A stretch of 64,000 nt of DNA from Filobasidium wieringae (taxonomy: Eukaryota; Basidiomycota; Tremellomycetes; Filobasidiales; Filobasidiaceae), in the NCBI GenBank assembly GCA_001600055.1, contig BCIV01000016.1, forward strand, positions 62,001 to 126,000. Reading direction: 5' to 3'. The notes below the pieces were generated by a model. That model searched no databases and was not told where the DNA came from. It saw only the letters and a program-made list of their open reading frames with translations. Positions 47,610 through 58,667 of this stretch are shown here, piece by piece; position 1 is the first letter of the stretch; each line of letters begins with the position of its first letter. A program made the translations under genes and the position numbers.

Positions 47610-48073
47610 GTTAAGGCTCGATAGGATGGAGTGATGCTTTGGTTTCAGTGTGATTGAGAAAGGCGATGATAGTTGGTGAGTTGACCGACAATCCGGTTCT
47701 TGCAAAGCTCATACATATTATTCAGGGTGATAGGGATAGTCCTTGAGGCGTATTGTTTGGCAAGGAGACGTATACAAAGGTGCTCCCGTGTTACGGGGTG
47801 GTCCAGTGAAAAGAGCGTAACGGAGGAACACGGGTTAGCACGAAACGTTTCAGACTCGCCAATACGTAAAGGGCGACTTGTATCTAAGATCAAGAACTGG
47901 CGTCGACGCGTATCTTGATCGTTATCAGCTTCAATTTGCATCCGCCGATCGCCACTCTGCAGAGAGCAGCAGGTCCGCAAAGTTGAATCATCTCCATCGC
48001 CGAAGCATCTGCCATTCGATTTCTGGACATATCCTTCTCTTCTACAGTTGGATACCCTAGAGCAAGGCAGACC
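47610..48073. promoter_or_regulatory. Divergent promoter between WSC copy 3 and the RAD7-like gene
   Basis: The two starts point outward over 464 bp. No specific element was recognised. Confidence 0.45.
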
Positions 48074-50595
48074 ATGGCAAGGAGATCTACAGCATCGCGA
48101 CCAGCTTCAGCACAGGCTCCTGTGGCCGCTGATGCTTCGGTTGACCAACCTCCTGCGGGGACTGAACAACCGGCTCCTGCATCCCCCGTTCCTGCTCCTG
48201 CTCCCGCTCCTCGCAGGCGAAACAATGTCGCAGGTCCTACCTCCGCCTTGACAAGTTTCCTGAGGGTCAGTATATCGTCATGAACCTAGAGACTTGAAGG
48301 CTGAAAGACGATTTCGGGTTGTCTACAGGAGCACGGAATTCAATCCACCATAGGTCGATCAGGATGGGGTTCCGCAAGAACACCTGAAACACCATCAACT
48401 CCTCCCGTTGCTGGTCCTTCATCTCCTACCGCTGAACTACCCGTGACTCCCGGTCGAGCGGAGACACCAGCTGCTTCGAGTAGCAAGAGGAAGGCAGCCA
48501 CAGGTAGAGGTAAAGGGAAGGGGAAAGCGAACGATGTGAGTCTCGATCTCTGTTCGTTTCAAAATCTCTACCTATACGAGTATTGATTCCTTTTCTGATC
48601 TCTAGGATCTGGACTCGGACGACTTGGATGAAGACAGCTCTCTCCCCTTCAATAGTAAAAACCAGAACGATGATATCGATTCTGACGACCTAGATTCCCC
48701 CGCTCTTCCCGCTCCTAAACGTGCTAAAAAAGCAGTCACTACAAGAGATTCGACAGTGGATACGGGGGACGCCGATACAGTTCTAAAACCCATTGGAGAA
48801 TTCATGGTCTGCTGCAATTGTGTCAAACAGTTCACAGTGGTAAGCCCGTTTCGTTGTAGCCGATCTCCTACATCTTTGCTCATGTAGATTCCTTGATTCG
48901 CTATGACAGACCGCTTACACCCGTCCTTCACCCTCTAACAACGGTTACCTGTGCTACGACTGTGCAACCTCGTTAGGAATCGACGTCTTCGCTAAACCTA
49001 AGCGTAAGCGAGGGGCGGTGGATGCGAAAGGGAAAGCAGTCAAGGAGAAGAGAGGAAAGGTCGTTTCGTATGAAGAGATTAGAGGTCCTGTAGGATTAGG
49101 GGACTTGTGCATCAAGGTGAGTCTCCTATGCTCTGTTTCGAGTCGTGCGGTACTGCGTGCTGATGTTTTTGTGCGATGAACAGTTGATTGGAAGATATAT
49201 CGAGGATGTGGAAGCCCTGGGGAACATCGGTTCCAAGTCGATGGATAAGGTCTGTCGGATCATCTCCAAGAGCAGAAGATTGTGAGTTTTCGCATTGTGT
49301 GCAGGTAGGAATGGTCACTGAGACCCTTTCATGTGATCCTAGGACGGCGGAGACTGCCACCTTGTTCTATTCGGGGGACAGAACGTCATTGAGGATGTAC
49401 GATTGTACCAGTGCGTCCGACAGTTTTCGTATCAATGTCCATTCGATCGCTCATGAGGTTACCATGTTCCAGATCTCGTCCCAGCAAGTTACGTCACCCT
49501 TGCAGCACTTTGTCCGAACCTGGAGACTCTCTCGTTGGAACTATGTGGAAGGCTCGATACGGACACGCTGATCAAATGGGGTTTGACGCTCGATCGGTTG
49601 AAGGTTCTGGAACTTTGGGGACCGTTCAACGTTAGAAAGGAAGGCTGGATCAAGTTCTTCCAGACTAGAGGACAGGAAATGGAGGGGCTGTTGATCACGT
49701 AAGTGTGTATCTCCTAGATCCCAAACGAATCAAGCTCATCAAGAATTCTTTGTAGTCAATCACCGAGATTCGACGAGGAATGTCTAGAAGCGATGGTCGA
49801 ACATTGTCCTCAGATGCGGGACCTTCGATTTCGGGAGTTCGGTCTGCTCAAGGATTCTTGGTTACCTACTTTGAGCAGACTACAGAACTTGGAATCGCTC
49901 GACCTTTCCGCTCCCGGGCATACATCGTTCACCGATGATCCAGTCATCGAGATGTTATCTAAAATAGGACCTGGACTATCGAGCTTGAGTTTGGAAGATC
50001 ACATTCGGCTGACGGACAAGACGTTGATGGAAGGAATCTTGAAGCATTGTCCCAACATCCGAAAGCTCGATCTAAGCAATATCGCGGACTACACACCTCC
50101 GCAGGAAGACGATATGTACGAGAAGACTGGTTTGACCAACGAAGGGGTCGCAGAGTTTTTCAAGGCATGGAAAGAGAGCGGGCACGACGGTCTAGTAATT
50201 GCTGAGCTTAGACAGAACCACGAACTCAAAGAGGAAGCTCTTATGGCGCTACTGGATCACTCCGGCGCAACGCTGGAAAAGCTCGATATCAAAGGATGGA
50301 GGATGACTTCTGAAGAGTCTCTCAAAGCTATAGCCAAGAAATGTCCTAATCTCAGATGGCTCAACGTCGGATGGTGCAGGATGTTGACAGACTTTACGAT
50401 GAAGGACATACTGGAGGGATGTCCGAAGATCGAGGTTATCAAGGCTTGGGGTGAGTGCATCGGTTGTAGAGCACGATGTCAACACGGCTAACTGGTTTGT
50501 GTTACTGTTCAGGCTGTAATAAGCTCACGGTGAATGTGCCTCGCAAGCAGGGATGTCGTGTGACTGGAATTGAAGGATTGACTATCGGCTCATAG
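48074..50595 (+). CDS. RAD7: RAD7-like leucine-rich-repeat protein (global-genome nucleotide excision repair)
   Basis: The model is nine exons: 48074-48265, 48329-48535, 48606-48839, 48910-49116, 49184-49281, 49343-49410, 49473-49698, 49756-50450 and 50513-50595, giving 669 aa with phases closing. The N-terminal 200 residues are low-complexity and basic/acidic. A Cys-x2-Cys pair (CCNCVKQF) and a second one about 25 residues later (YLCYDCATSLG) form the zinc-binding segment typical of Rad7. Then follow leucine-rich repeats (CPNLETLSLELCG, LKVLELWG, LESLDLS, CPNIRKLDLSNI, CPNLRWLNVGWCRMLTD). In yeast, Rad7 with Rad16 recognises damage in silent chromatin and joins a Cul3-type ubiquitin ligase. 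Assignment rests on the order of zinc segment and repeats. Confidence 0.83.
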
Positions 50596-50912
50596 CCCCA
50601 CTCGAATGCTAGTCTAGCTAATGTATCTCAGTCCATGTATTCCTCTTCTGTCGTCCTTTGCATGATCGAGTGAAGCATATACCCATGAGCGTCACCAGGA
50701 GCTCATTCGTCCGTAAACGTACATCGACTAAGTCCGCGCTTATAGAGGTCCTGCTTGCTGCTTGTGTTTACCAGGCCTACACTACTACTAGTATACAATT
50801 CATTCAACACTAATTCATACAAAGCTCTCGATCCTTCGGTAGACAACGTCCAACGTCAAAATCCTTTGTTCAAAGCTGGAATGAAGGGAGAGATCCGACC
50901 AATCTCTGCAAG
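50596..50912. promoter_or_regulatory. Promoter region of the Zn2Cys6 factor
   Basis: A 317-bp gap lies between two genes on the same strand. No motif is claimed. Confidence 0.4.
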
Positions 50913-53673
50913 ATGAGCGAGGTCGGCTCTGTTTCCTCGACCACCTCGAAAACGCTTACCAAGTAGGCCCAAACGGAGTCGCTTCTACTCTTGAATTCGC
51001 TGATATGAACTGTGACTGTTCCATTGCAGAACACCATCAATACGTAAAGGTAGGTCTACCAGCAGTCTTGACAACTTGGACCTTCTATCGCTAACATCAT
51101 AGACTTTATCGCTTTACAGCTTGTGATCTGTGTCATCAGGCTAAACAAGTGGGTATACTGACTTATGCATCACACGTTGCCCAAGGAAGCTCATTCCTCA
51201 TCTTGCTCGATAGAAATGCTCTGGAGAGAAACCTTCGTGCGGTAGATGCAGGGCAAGCGGATGGAACTGCAGATATACACCCAGACAGCGTCGGAAGGTG
51301 GTCAAGCAGCAAGTCATCGATCGATTCGATATCATTGCCGCTCATGCCAAGGTTGAACGAGAATCAAGGGAGAATCCCATCCGTGAAATAGGAGTTCCGC
51401 CCACCCCTACTGGCTTGCCAATTCAGGCAGAAATCCCTGTTGCAGGGCCGAGCAGGTTGGGCTGGAATCCCGGACCAAAGCCTAAAGGCGATTTTGTTCT
51501 GGAGATCCCTCCCAAAAGGGAATGTAAACGACGTCGAGGCTCAGATGGAAAGATTTACAACACTTTTCTACCTCGACCTAATCAAAAGCCTGAAGGACAA
51601 TCGACCTCGGGAACAGCAGCTAAAGGTATAGTCAATCCGCTACCTATCAACGAGGTTTCAACAATGCGATGTGGAAAGACCAGAGGAATGGGTGGAAACG
51701 GGTTCGTCAGATGGGATGAGCAGGGACGTGAGACGTTCATGACAGCGACAGAATACGTGAGTTGTGCTACGATGATTGAGGAACTTTACTTCTACCTCTG
51801 ATGCTGCATTTATTGATAGATGGAATGTATGCGAGCCGATGGCCATTTGGGAGATCTGCATCTAGAAAAGTACTTGACCATCCTCGCTCCCCGTATCTCG
51901 ATTCTAGTTCCACCGATAGAGACCGAAAACTCATTACCGCAAGATCAAACGTCTGATCAAGCTTCTCGTACTTGGCAACCTGCGCCAACAGCAGATCGTG
52001 AGCATCCCATGAGCTCGGACTTTTACGATGAACAACCGTTCGAGGAAGAGACTCCGACAATCGAGTTGGAGATGCCTTCTGCTCAGGAAGACGAAGACAA
52101 TTCGCCAGCGACTCTGCATTTCGCCGTAGAGGAATCGGCCGACATGCGGTTCTTCGCAAGAAGCAGTTCGATGCCGCCTGTTTCTTCTCTTCCACCTTTG
52201 GACATGAGCTCGTTCTTGGCTTCTCAGGCGATGCAAGCGGGCCAAGGATCGTACTCTCCAAAAAGTCACTATCTGACGGAGGGGCTTGATCTGGCTGCAT
52301 CCAATCGGACACCCACGGCTGCGACGTTTGATGGTGCCTATAACTGGAATCGACCATTCGTGTTCCCTGCTCCGATTGCCCATACTACAGGATTCGCACC
52401 TTATGAACACACAGTTCCTCTTCCTAAAGCACTAGACCCGCAAAGCATCATCCGGCAACAGTCTTATGCATCGAGCCCTGTGCCCCGATCAAGCGGTCCA
52501 ATTTCGCAACCTCTTTCCGAATCAAGTACGGCAAACTGGCAGTTCGTCGGTCTTGGTCACCCCTCTACTTTTCGGCCTCCGCACCATACGCTACAAAGAG
52601 CACATTCTGTACCCCAGTCGCCTTTTCCAACACAGCATTTTGAATCTGTTCCCCATGTGAATGGACCTATGAGTGTTATGGGGGATTTTGGTATGGCCGA
52701 TTCGGGCGACTTCCCCAGTGCTAGTCCCTATACGACTGGACGCTCGAGCGTCAGCGGAATGAATGGAATAAGCGGGGAGTACTTGTCCTCCGTCTCAGAT
52801 AACATGGGGGGCATGTGTCATCAGGATGTAGGGGACGTGGATATGGATGTCGCGGAGATGCTCAATACTGAGATGGAAGAGGATGGCAATGGACAGGTGA
52901 CTGTCGTTCAAAGACGCTCCGTTGTCGATGAGAAAAACGGAGTAGAATCGGACCCAGGAGTAACTTACGAGACTGATCAAGTGATAGAGATGCCTCAAAA
53001 ACCGACTGGCCGAGTCAGAAAGATCAAACCGATCGAATGGCCTTATTGCCATCACGATGCGGACATCTCGCATACTCTCTATGCCTTGGATAAGCTTGGA
53101 CCGATCTCGTCAATGGGCTTGACGGAGCTGTTCCCGCAGCTCACCAGATCTCTTGAAATCCTCACGGATATTGCCACCTGCAAACTTTGCTGGAAATATC
53201 CCAGTTCTACTATCCCGCAACTCGCTCTTCTCTCTCGGACATGCGAGATCCTACGCCACCGGCACCCGCTGACTCCTTCGCCCTTGCCGCTGAGCATTGC
53301 TGGAGGATCGACTGCGGTCACCGGTCTTGCGCCCGAGATTGAGGTGCATATCGTTGACGTCATCTGGGCGACCTGGGGAGGATCGACTGTTCAGAAGATC
53401 TGCAAGGCGTTGGACAAGAAAGCCAGGCTGAAGTCATATAGGCCTGAGCTGGCAGTCAAGGACACTGTATCGCATATTCCCGAAGGGGACAAACCGAACA
53501 TTGTCGGGGAGGAGATAGCGGAGACATACACCAGCGAGGAAATGACTGACGGAGATCTCCGAGGCGACGAAAAGGGAATGAATGTGTCGGAGGTTCCTGC
53601 TCCAGAGACGCTGAGGTCGGAAATCATGACAGCTGCTACCACAAAGCTGATGAGTATCATGTCTAATATGTAA
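50913..53673 (+). CDS. Zn(II)2Cys6 transcription factor
   Basis: The model is five exons, 50913-50962, 51030-51049, 51120-51148, 51214-51756 and 51820-53673, giving 831 aa with phases closing. The zinc cluster is split across exons 3 and 4: Cys at about residues 25, 28, 35, 42, 45 and 52 (ACDLCHQAKQKC, then SCGRCRASGWNC), with a basic linker after it (PRQRRKVVKQ). The 20- and 29-nt exons are supported because only this splicing completes the cluster. The rest is low complexity with Ser/Pro/Gln-rich activation-type regions, plus a conserved-looking helical part near residues 620-730 (LYALDKLGPISSMGLTELFP, TLYAL). No fungal_trans domain was recognised. Target genes are unknown. Confidence 0.85.
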
Positions 53674-53939
53674 ACATATGAATGGAACGGAGATATACAG
53701 GGAGACATTGGATGTTTGGCCCGACTTGCGTGAATGACGAATGATAACGAGCGTGCGTTGCCTTGGCGCACGTGGCCAAGCAAATGGGCACTAAATTTCT
53801 GGAAGACTGGCACCTATACCTTACCCAATTCCATATATATATCGAGATTGAAATTCCTCCATACTAGCAATTACAAGGCCTGCAAGTCGCACAAAACTCT
53901 ACTTGACGGAAAACTTCCTTTGTTCAACCGTAATTCGCA

Positions 53940-56022
53940 ATGGGAGATTCTATCGAACTTCCTATTCTCAACCACTTGAGCCATGTACAGCCTCGCCGCT
54001 CCGGCGATCGCAGTCCCTCTATTCGTATCCCTGACGTTGTTACGACAAGTGCAACAATGGGTGGTACATCTACAGCCAATGGTGGTCTGGAAGCCCAGGA
54101 AGATCCGGAGACTACTTCCGTCATTAGCCGTGAGGCAGGCGAACAAGACCCGCTACTGTTGAGAGATAAGATCGTGTCTGAAGGGGAACTCAGTGAGATC
54201 CGCAAGTAAGTCTCTTCACATCGCAACACGAGGCACTCCTTCTGACTTTTCATCCGAACGAAGCCGCAAACGAGGTAAAGGCAAGAAGATCTCGGAGTTC
54301 TATTCCGGTCAGAATGAGCATATCGCCAATCTACTCAAGCCTTTACGAGTTCATACGCAGGAGGCGAACGATGCGGAAGAAGCTGCGGCTTCGAGTGTAC
54401 GATGGGCTATCAGGTTGTCGTTCATCGCAAATTTCGCTCTAGCAGGTCTGCAGGTGGGTTGGACAGCCCTAACACGTTCAGTATATGGTGCTGACAAGGG
54501 AGACCACAGCTATACGCAGCCGTTTCTTCACTCTCCCTCTCCCTGTTCGCTACGTGTATCGATGCTGGTGAGATTGTGACTCTTCTTCCCATAGTGAACA
54601 ACCCTTTCTGATAGTCCTATCGTTAGTGTTTGATCCGTTCTCCAATATCATTCTGAACGTGCTACACAAGCGCAGTAAAAAGACGGACGAGAAGAAATGG
54701 CCTATCGGTGGAACTAGGTTCGAATCAAGTGAGTTGATTCGTACGAGGTGCTTCGAACCACCGCTGATCTCTAGCGATGCTGTTCCTTAGTGTAAGGTTC
54801 ACATGCGGACAGTCGGTGGGAAATCTCACTGAAAGCGTCTTTCTCATAGCGGTAATATCGTTTACGGAGGTTTGATGGGTATGGTAAACGTCATCCTTGT
54901 TGTAAGTCAGCCTGCCACGTGAGATACAGCTGCAAAGCTTACAAGACCGAACTTCAGGTCGAATCTATCCGAAGCATCGCTACGCACAAGGGAGACGACA
55001 AGACAACGCTCTATATCCCTTCTCTTGTCGCCGTCGGAATCGCTTTTTGTGAGTTATCTCAGACGCTCTATGCGGCCATTATACTGATAGAGTGGTGTTT
55101 CGTACAGTGACCAAGTTGGCGCTGTTCGTTTTCTGTTTTTCGATCAGGAAAAAGTCCAGTCAGGTCCAGGTCTTGTTCGAGGATCATCGAAATGATCTCT
55201 TCGTGTAAGTCACACTTCAGCGTGATGTGAGACTTGACATCAATGGCAATACTGACCTACTCATTGTCGTGGCATAGGAACGGGTATGTCTCAGGTTCTC
55301 TTTCCAAGGCAGAAAAATGATAGCCTCATGCCGCGTAATGGTTGACCTCTTCAGATTCGGTATCTTCACCTCGGCTGCCGGAGCCAAGATTATTTGGTTT
55401 GTGAGTCACACTAAGGGTTCATACATGGGTTCACAGCTGATAAGCGGTCAATCGGCACGAAGTTGGATCCTATGGGAGCCATGATCATTGCTACCTGTAT
55501 CATCATCGCTTGGAGTCGAACCTTGTACGGTGAGTTGAATACCAAATAATCAGGACTGAAGGGCACCCCCACTGATAGACGTTCACATTTCCAGAACAAT
55601 TCAAATTATTGGCTGGAATCGCCGCCCCTGTCGAATTCCAGCAATTTGTCATCTACAAGGTCAGTACTGGTATCTGAATCTGACCGACTGTCATCCAAGG
55701 TATTGACACTCGCGACCCAGGCCATGACTTTCAACTCCGCCATCAAGCAGATCGATACCTGTCGGGTCTACTCATCCGGACCCGACAATTGGTTTGTCGA
55801 AATTGACATCGTAATGGATGGAGACATGCCTCTATGGCGTGCTCACGATATCAGCCAGTCTCTGCAAGACCAAATCGAGGCTTTACCGGATGTTGACAGG
55901 TGTTTCGTGCATGTCGATCACGAGGTGGATCATAAGCCTGTAAGTAGTGGCAAACAACGGATGCCTGACGATCTACTCAAACTGACGCGAAACGTGCACA
56001 GGAACATCGCAAGCACTCCTAG
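53940..56022 (+). CDS. Cation diffusion facilitator (probable Mn/Zn transporter)
   Basis: The model is fourteen exons: 53940-54205, 54264-54453, 54510-54567, 54627-54728, 54791, 54850-54901, 54958-55048, 55108-55204, 55278-55283, 55355-55400, 55463-55529, 55595-55659, 55721-55939 and 56002-56022, giving 426 aa. After a hydrophilic N-terminus come the CDF membrane helices with the DxxxD site (FATCIDAVFDPFSN), WPIGGTRFES, GNIVYGGLMGMVNVI, and the second acidic helix (DHRNDLFVN). The cytosolic CDF tail follows (AMTFNSAIKQIDTCRVY, EIDIVMDGDMPLWRAHDIS, HVDHE). The DxxxD rather than HxxxD site suggests manganese-type substrates, by family inference. One predicted exon is a single T, needed to encode Ile of FESIGN. 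Confidence 0.9.
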
Positions 56023-56131
56023 AGTCTATACAAAGCGACATGACACGTTCGAAGAGATCTGATAATAGTATAGCCAAGCGAGGTAGAACAAGGTCTGAGA
56101 GTTGTCGATTTTGATCGTTCAATGTATCATT

Positions 56132-58667
56132 TCATCCATGACGTTCGTTTGGCGGATCGTTCGGTAATCTCGAGACCCATTGATGGTAGTTCCTCTCTCT
56201 TTCGAACTGCACGGGACTGGTGATCGGTGGTTGATACGAAGTGTCGAACCGACCTGAAGGATCGACGTAGGAGGGAGCGGAGATGCTTAGTTGTTGGAAA
56301 TCGTGTCGAGGGTTCAAAGGGGACGAAGGAGGCCCGAACCGATTGCTCCCCGCCAGCTGAGGTGGGGGGACGGTCGGTCCCATCTGAGCCCATGTCCGAG
56401 GATCTTCCAACCCGGCCGAGAGGGTCGAGAAGGAAGGCAAGACCAGGTTCGTCTGATTCAAGGGGGACTGATTGAATCCCGGATGAACGGGTGAATCGGG
56501 GAGAGACCCGAAGAATTCCTGTACGCTTCGGGGAGTGGTCACGACCGAGCTCGAAGTTTCGGTCCCACCTCGTCTCCTGCACCTCTCTAGCCCTAGGACG
56601 AGATCGTTCCTTCCGCTCAGGAACGATTGGGCGGGATCGTTCCGTACGACGATGGAGAAGGGGATGTAGATCCCCATGACGTCTTTCAATCGGACGACGG
56701 CCGTCCCTCTATGTTGTTCTTCCTGGGACAAGTAAGTGATCATCTCTCTCTCGGTATGAACCGGATAAGGTAGTTCGGGAGGTTGGACGAGAAAAGGTTC
56801 GTCGTCGTCTTCCAACAAGATACCCGCTTTCGAATCCAACTGCATGGTATCCCGCTGATCCCTCTCCCTCTCTCTGACACGCTCTAGCTCCCCCTTGGTC
56901 ACGAGCGCACAAAAGACGGCGTCCCTCACAGCGTCCCTATCCTCGGGATGAACGAAATCGAGAAACGGGGAATCCAAACAAGCTTTATCCAACACGCTAC
57001 CTTTCGGTCCGAAAGTCGAATCGTTCCCTTCGAACGGGACGATATCCTTCAAGATCAGAGCGTTCGTTATCCCCAGCACGGCCTCGAGGTCCCACCCCTT
57101 CCTCTCCTGAAGCTCTCCCGTCCGACCTTGTCTGGACGAATAAGGGGGTGGGTGGAAGGTAGACCCTCCACCCGCGGGAGGGTCTACACGAACACCTAAA
57201 CCCCCCCTTCCACGACCAACCCGACGAAACCTAAGATCCTCCGTGCTCCTCCATCTGGTTCGTTCTCGGTCTGGACCGACGAAAGGTCCGTTCGACGGTG
57301 CGATTGGTTTCAAGAAATCCAGACCCAGGCCTGTGCGGTTCGGACTGGTCGGTTCGGTATAGTACGGTTGGGAGGGGTAGGAGATGGTCGTCCCCCTCGT
57401 CCTCGTCACGCCTGATGGTAAAGAATCCAAACCCCCGCTCGTCCCCGCCCGGTGATCCAGGGAAAGGTGATTCAGACTGGTCGAAGCACCATGAGAAGTG
57501 GAGGTAAGAAGTTTAGGTCGACCTCTCTTCTTATGCTATATCAGCCAGCGAGACGGTAGGTAGGTTGTAGGAAATGACAAGGTGAAAGGAAGCAAACAAA
57601 AAGGGGGGATCAGCTATAACGTTCTTTCTTTCCTTCCATTCTTACGCGCGGGTTCTGGCTTTCCGTGTGTCCTGATGACTGGTAGTGACAAGGATGGGCG
57701 TGGGCGTGGGACTTACGGGAACGTCTATGCAGGTATCTGGTCTGTTCAGGTTGATACATCTTCTACAAGGTCTTCCGGCTGTTGGAACGGCGATGAGATT
57801 GGGTCAAGAACGAGTGGATCATACCGGCGGGCGCACAAGTGAACAAGAAAGAGGAAGCGAAGCGTCTTGCTCAGCTCCAAGTCATAAAGTTCAGAACTGA
57901 TAATAAGATTACTCACGATCGCAGCTCAAATGAGCTCTATTCCGCCAAACAGCGGCAGCATATCGAGAGGACAGAAGGTTATTAATACCTCAAAAGAATC
58001 GCGCAGGACGGCACCAAACGTACCGTTTACAACTCGCGCAAGCGGCCGGGGTGTTCGTCTTGCCTGACAACCTCTTCCTCGTCTGAACCTGAGGGCTTGT
58101 ACTGAAGGACGACATGTTTGTGTTATTTTGAGACGATTGTGGGGTTGGGATATGGATGGGTTGTGATAGTGAGGTCGAAGGGGAGGTGGGACTGATAGGA
58201 TCGGGGTGTTCGTAGTGCCGAGGTGAGGCTGTCAGGTGGTTGTTCACGTTGAGAGCGGACGGGTGAAAACGATCGTGAGACGATTGGAGAGGTGATTTCG
58301 AGGAGGATGAGGTGGAGATGGAAGTGGTCGATCGGTGTTGATAGTGATTTGATCGTATCAATGACGGATCCTCATGCTCGTCTCTCCTCGCCCTTTCTCT
58401 TCCCTTTTCACGTAGATCTTCCTCGTAAGGAGACATCGCGTAGTGCTCAGGAGCGGTAGAGCTGTTATTGTAGTAGTAGTCGCTCCCGCTTGGATAAGGA
58501 TGAATCGTGGAAGTGGAAGAGGTGGATGGTCGATTATCAAGCTGATGTGGTTGATTGTCAACGTTGTTGAGCAGATGCAACGTCGTAGGATAAACAAAAC
58601 GATGACTCCCACTGCCGCTCCCGCTCTCGCTCCTCCTCCGTGTCGCCATGTCATCGTTCCAATTCAT
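56132..58667 (-). CDS. Zn(II)2Cys6 transcription factor with PAS-like region
   Basis: The model is four exons, 58667-58024, 57936-57917, 57778-57717 and 57529-56132, giving 707 aa with phases closing. The cluster spans all three introns' flanks: C210 and C213 (ACASCKR), C220 (AHLSCD), C226 and C229 (GRPCRRC) and C238, followed by KKRGRPKL, a common tail in basidiomycete factors. The first 200 residues are Ser/His/Tyr-rich low complexity. At about residues 385-470 a PAS-like region is seen (WDLEAVLGITNALILKD, SPFLDFVHPEDRDAV). This layout resembles the ERT1/AcuK class of carbon-source regulators, but the match is by layout only. The gene converges on the cation transporter with just 109 bp between stops. 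Confidence 0.85.

Noticed and set aside
54729..54849. Frameshift pseudogene explanation for the cation transporter
   Set aside because: The rest of the 426-aa protein is intact and the missing base is supplied by an AG-T-GT site, so a one-base exon is the simpler reading.
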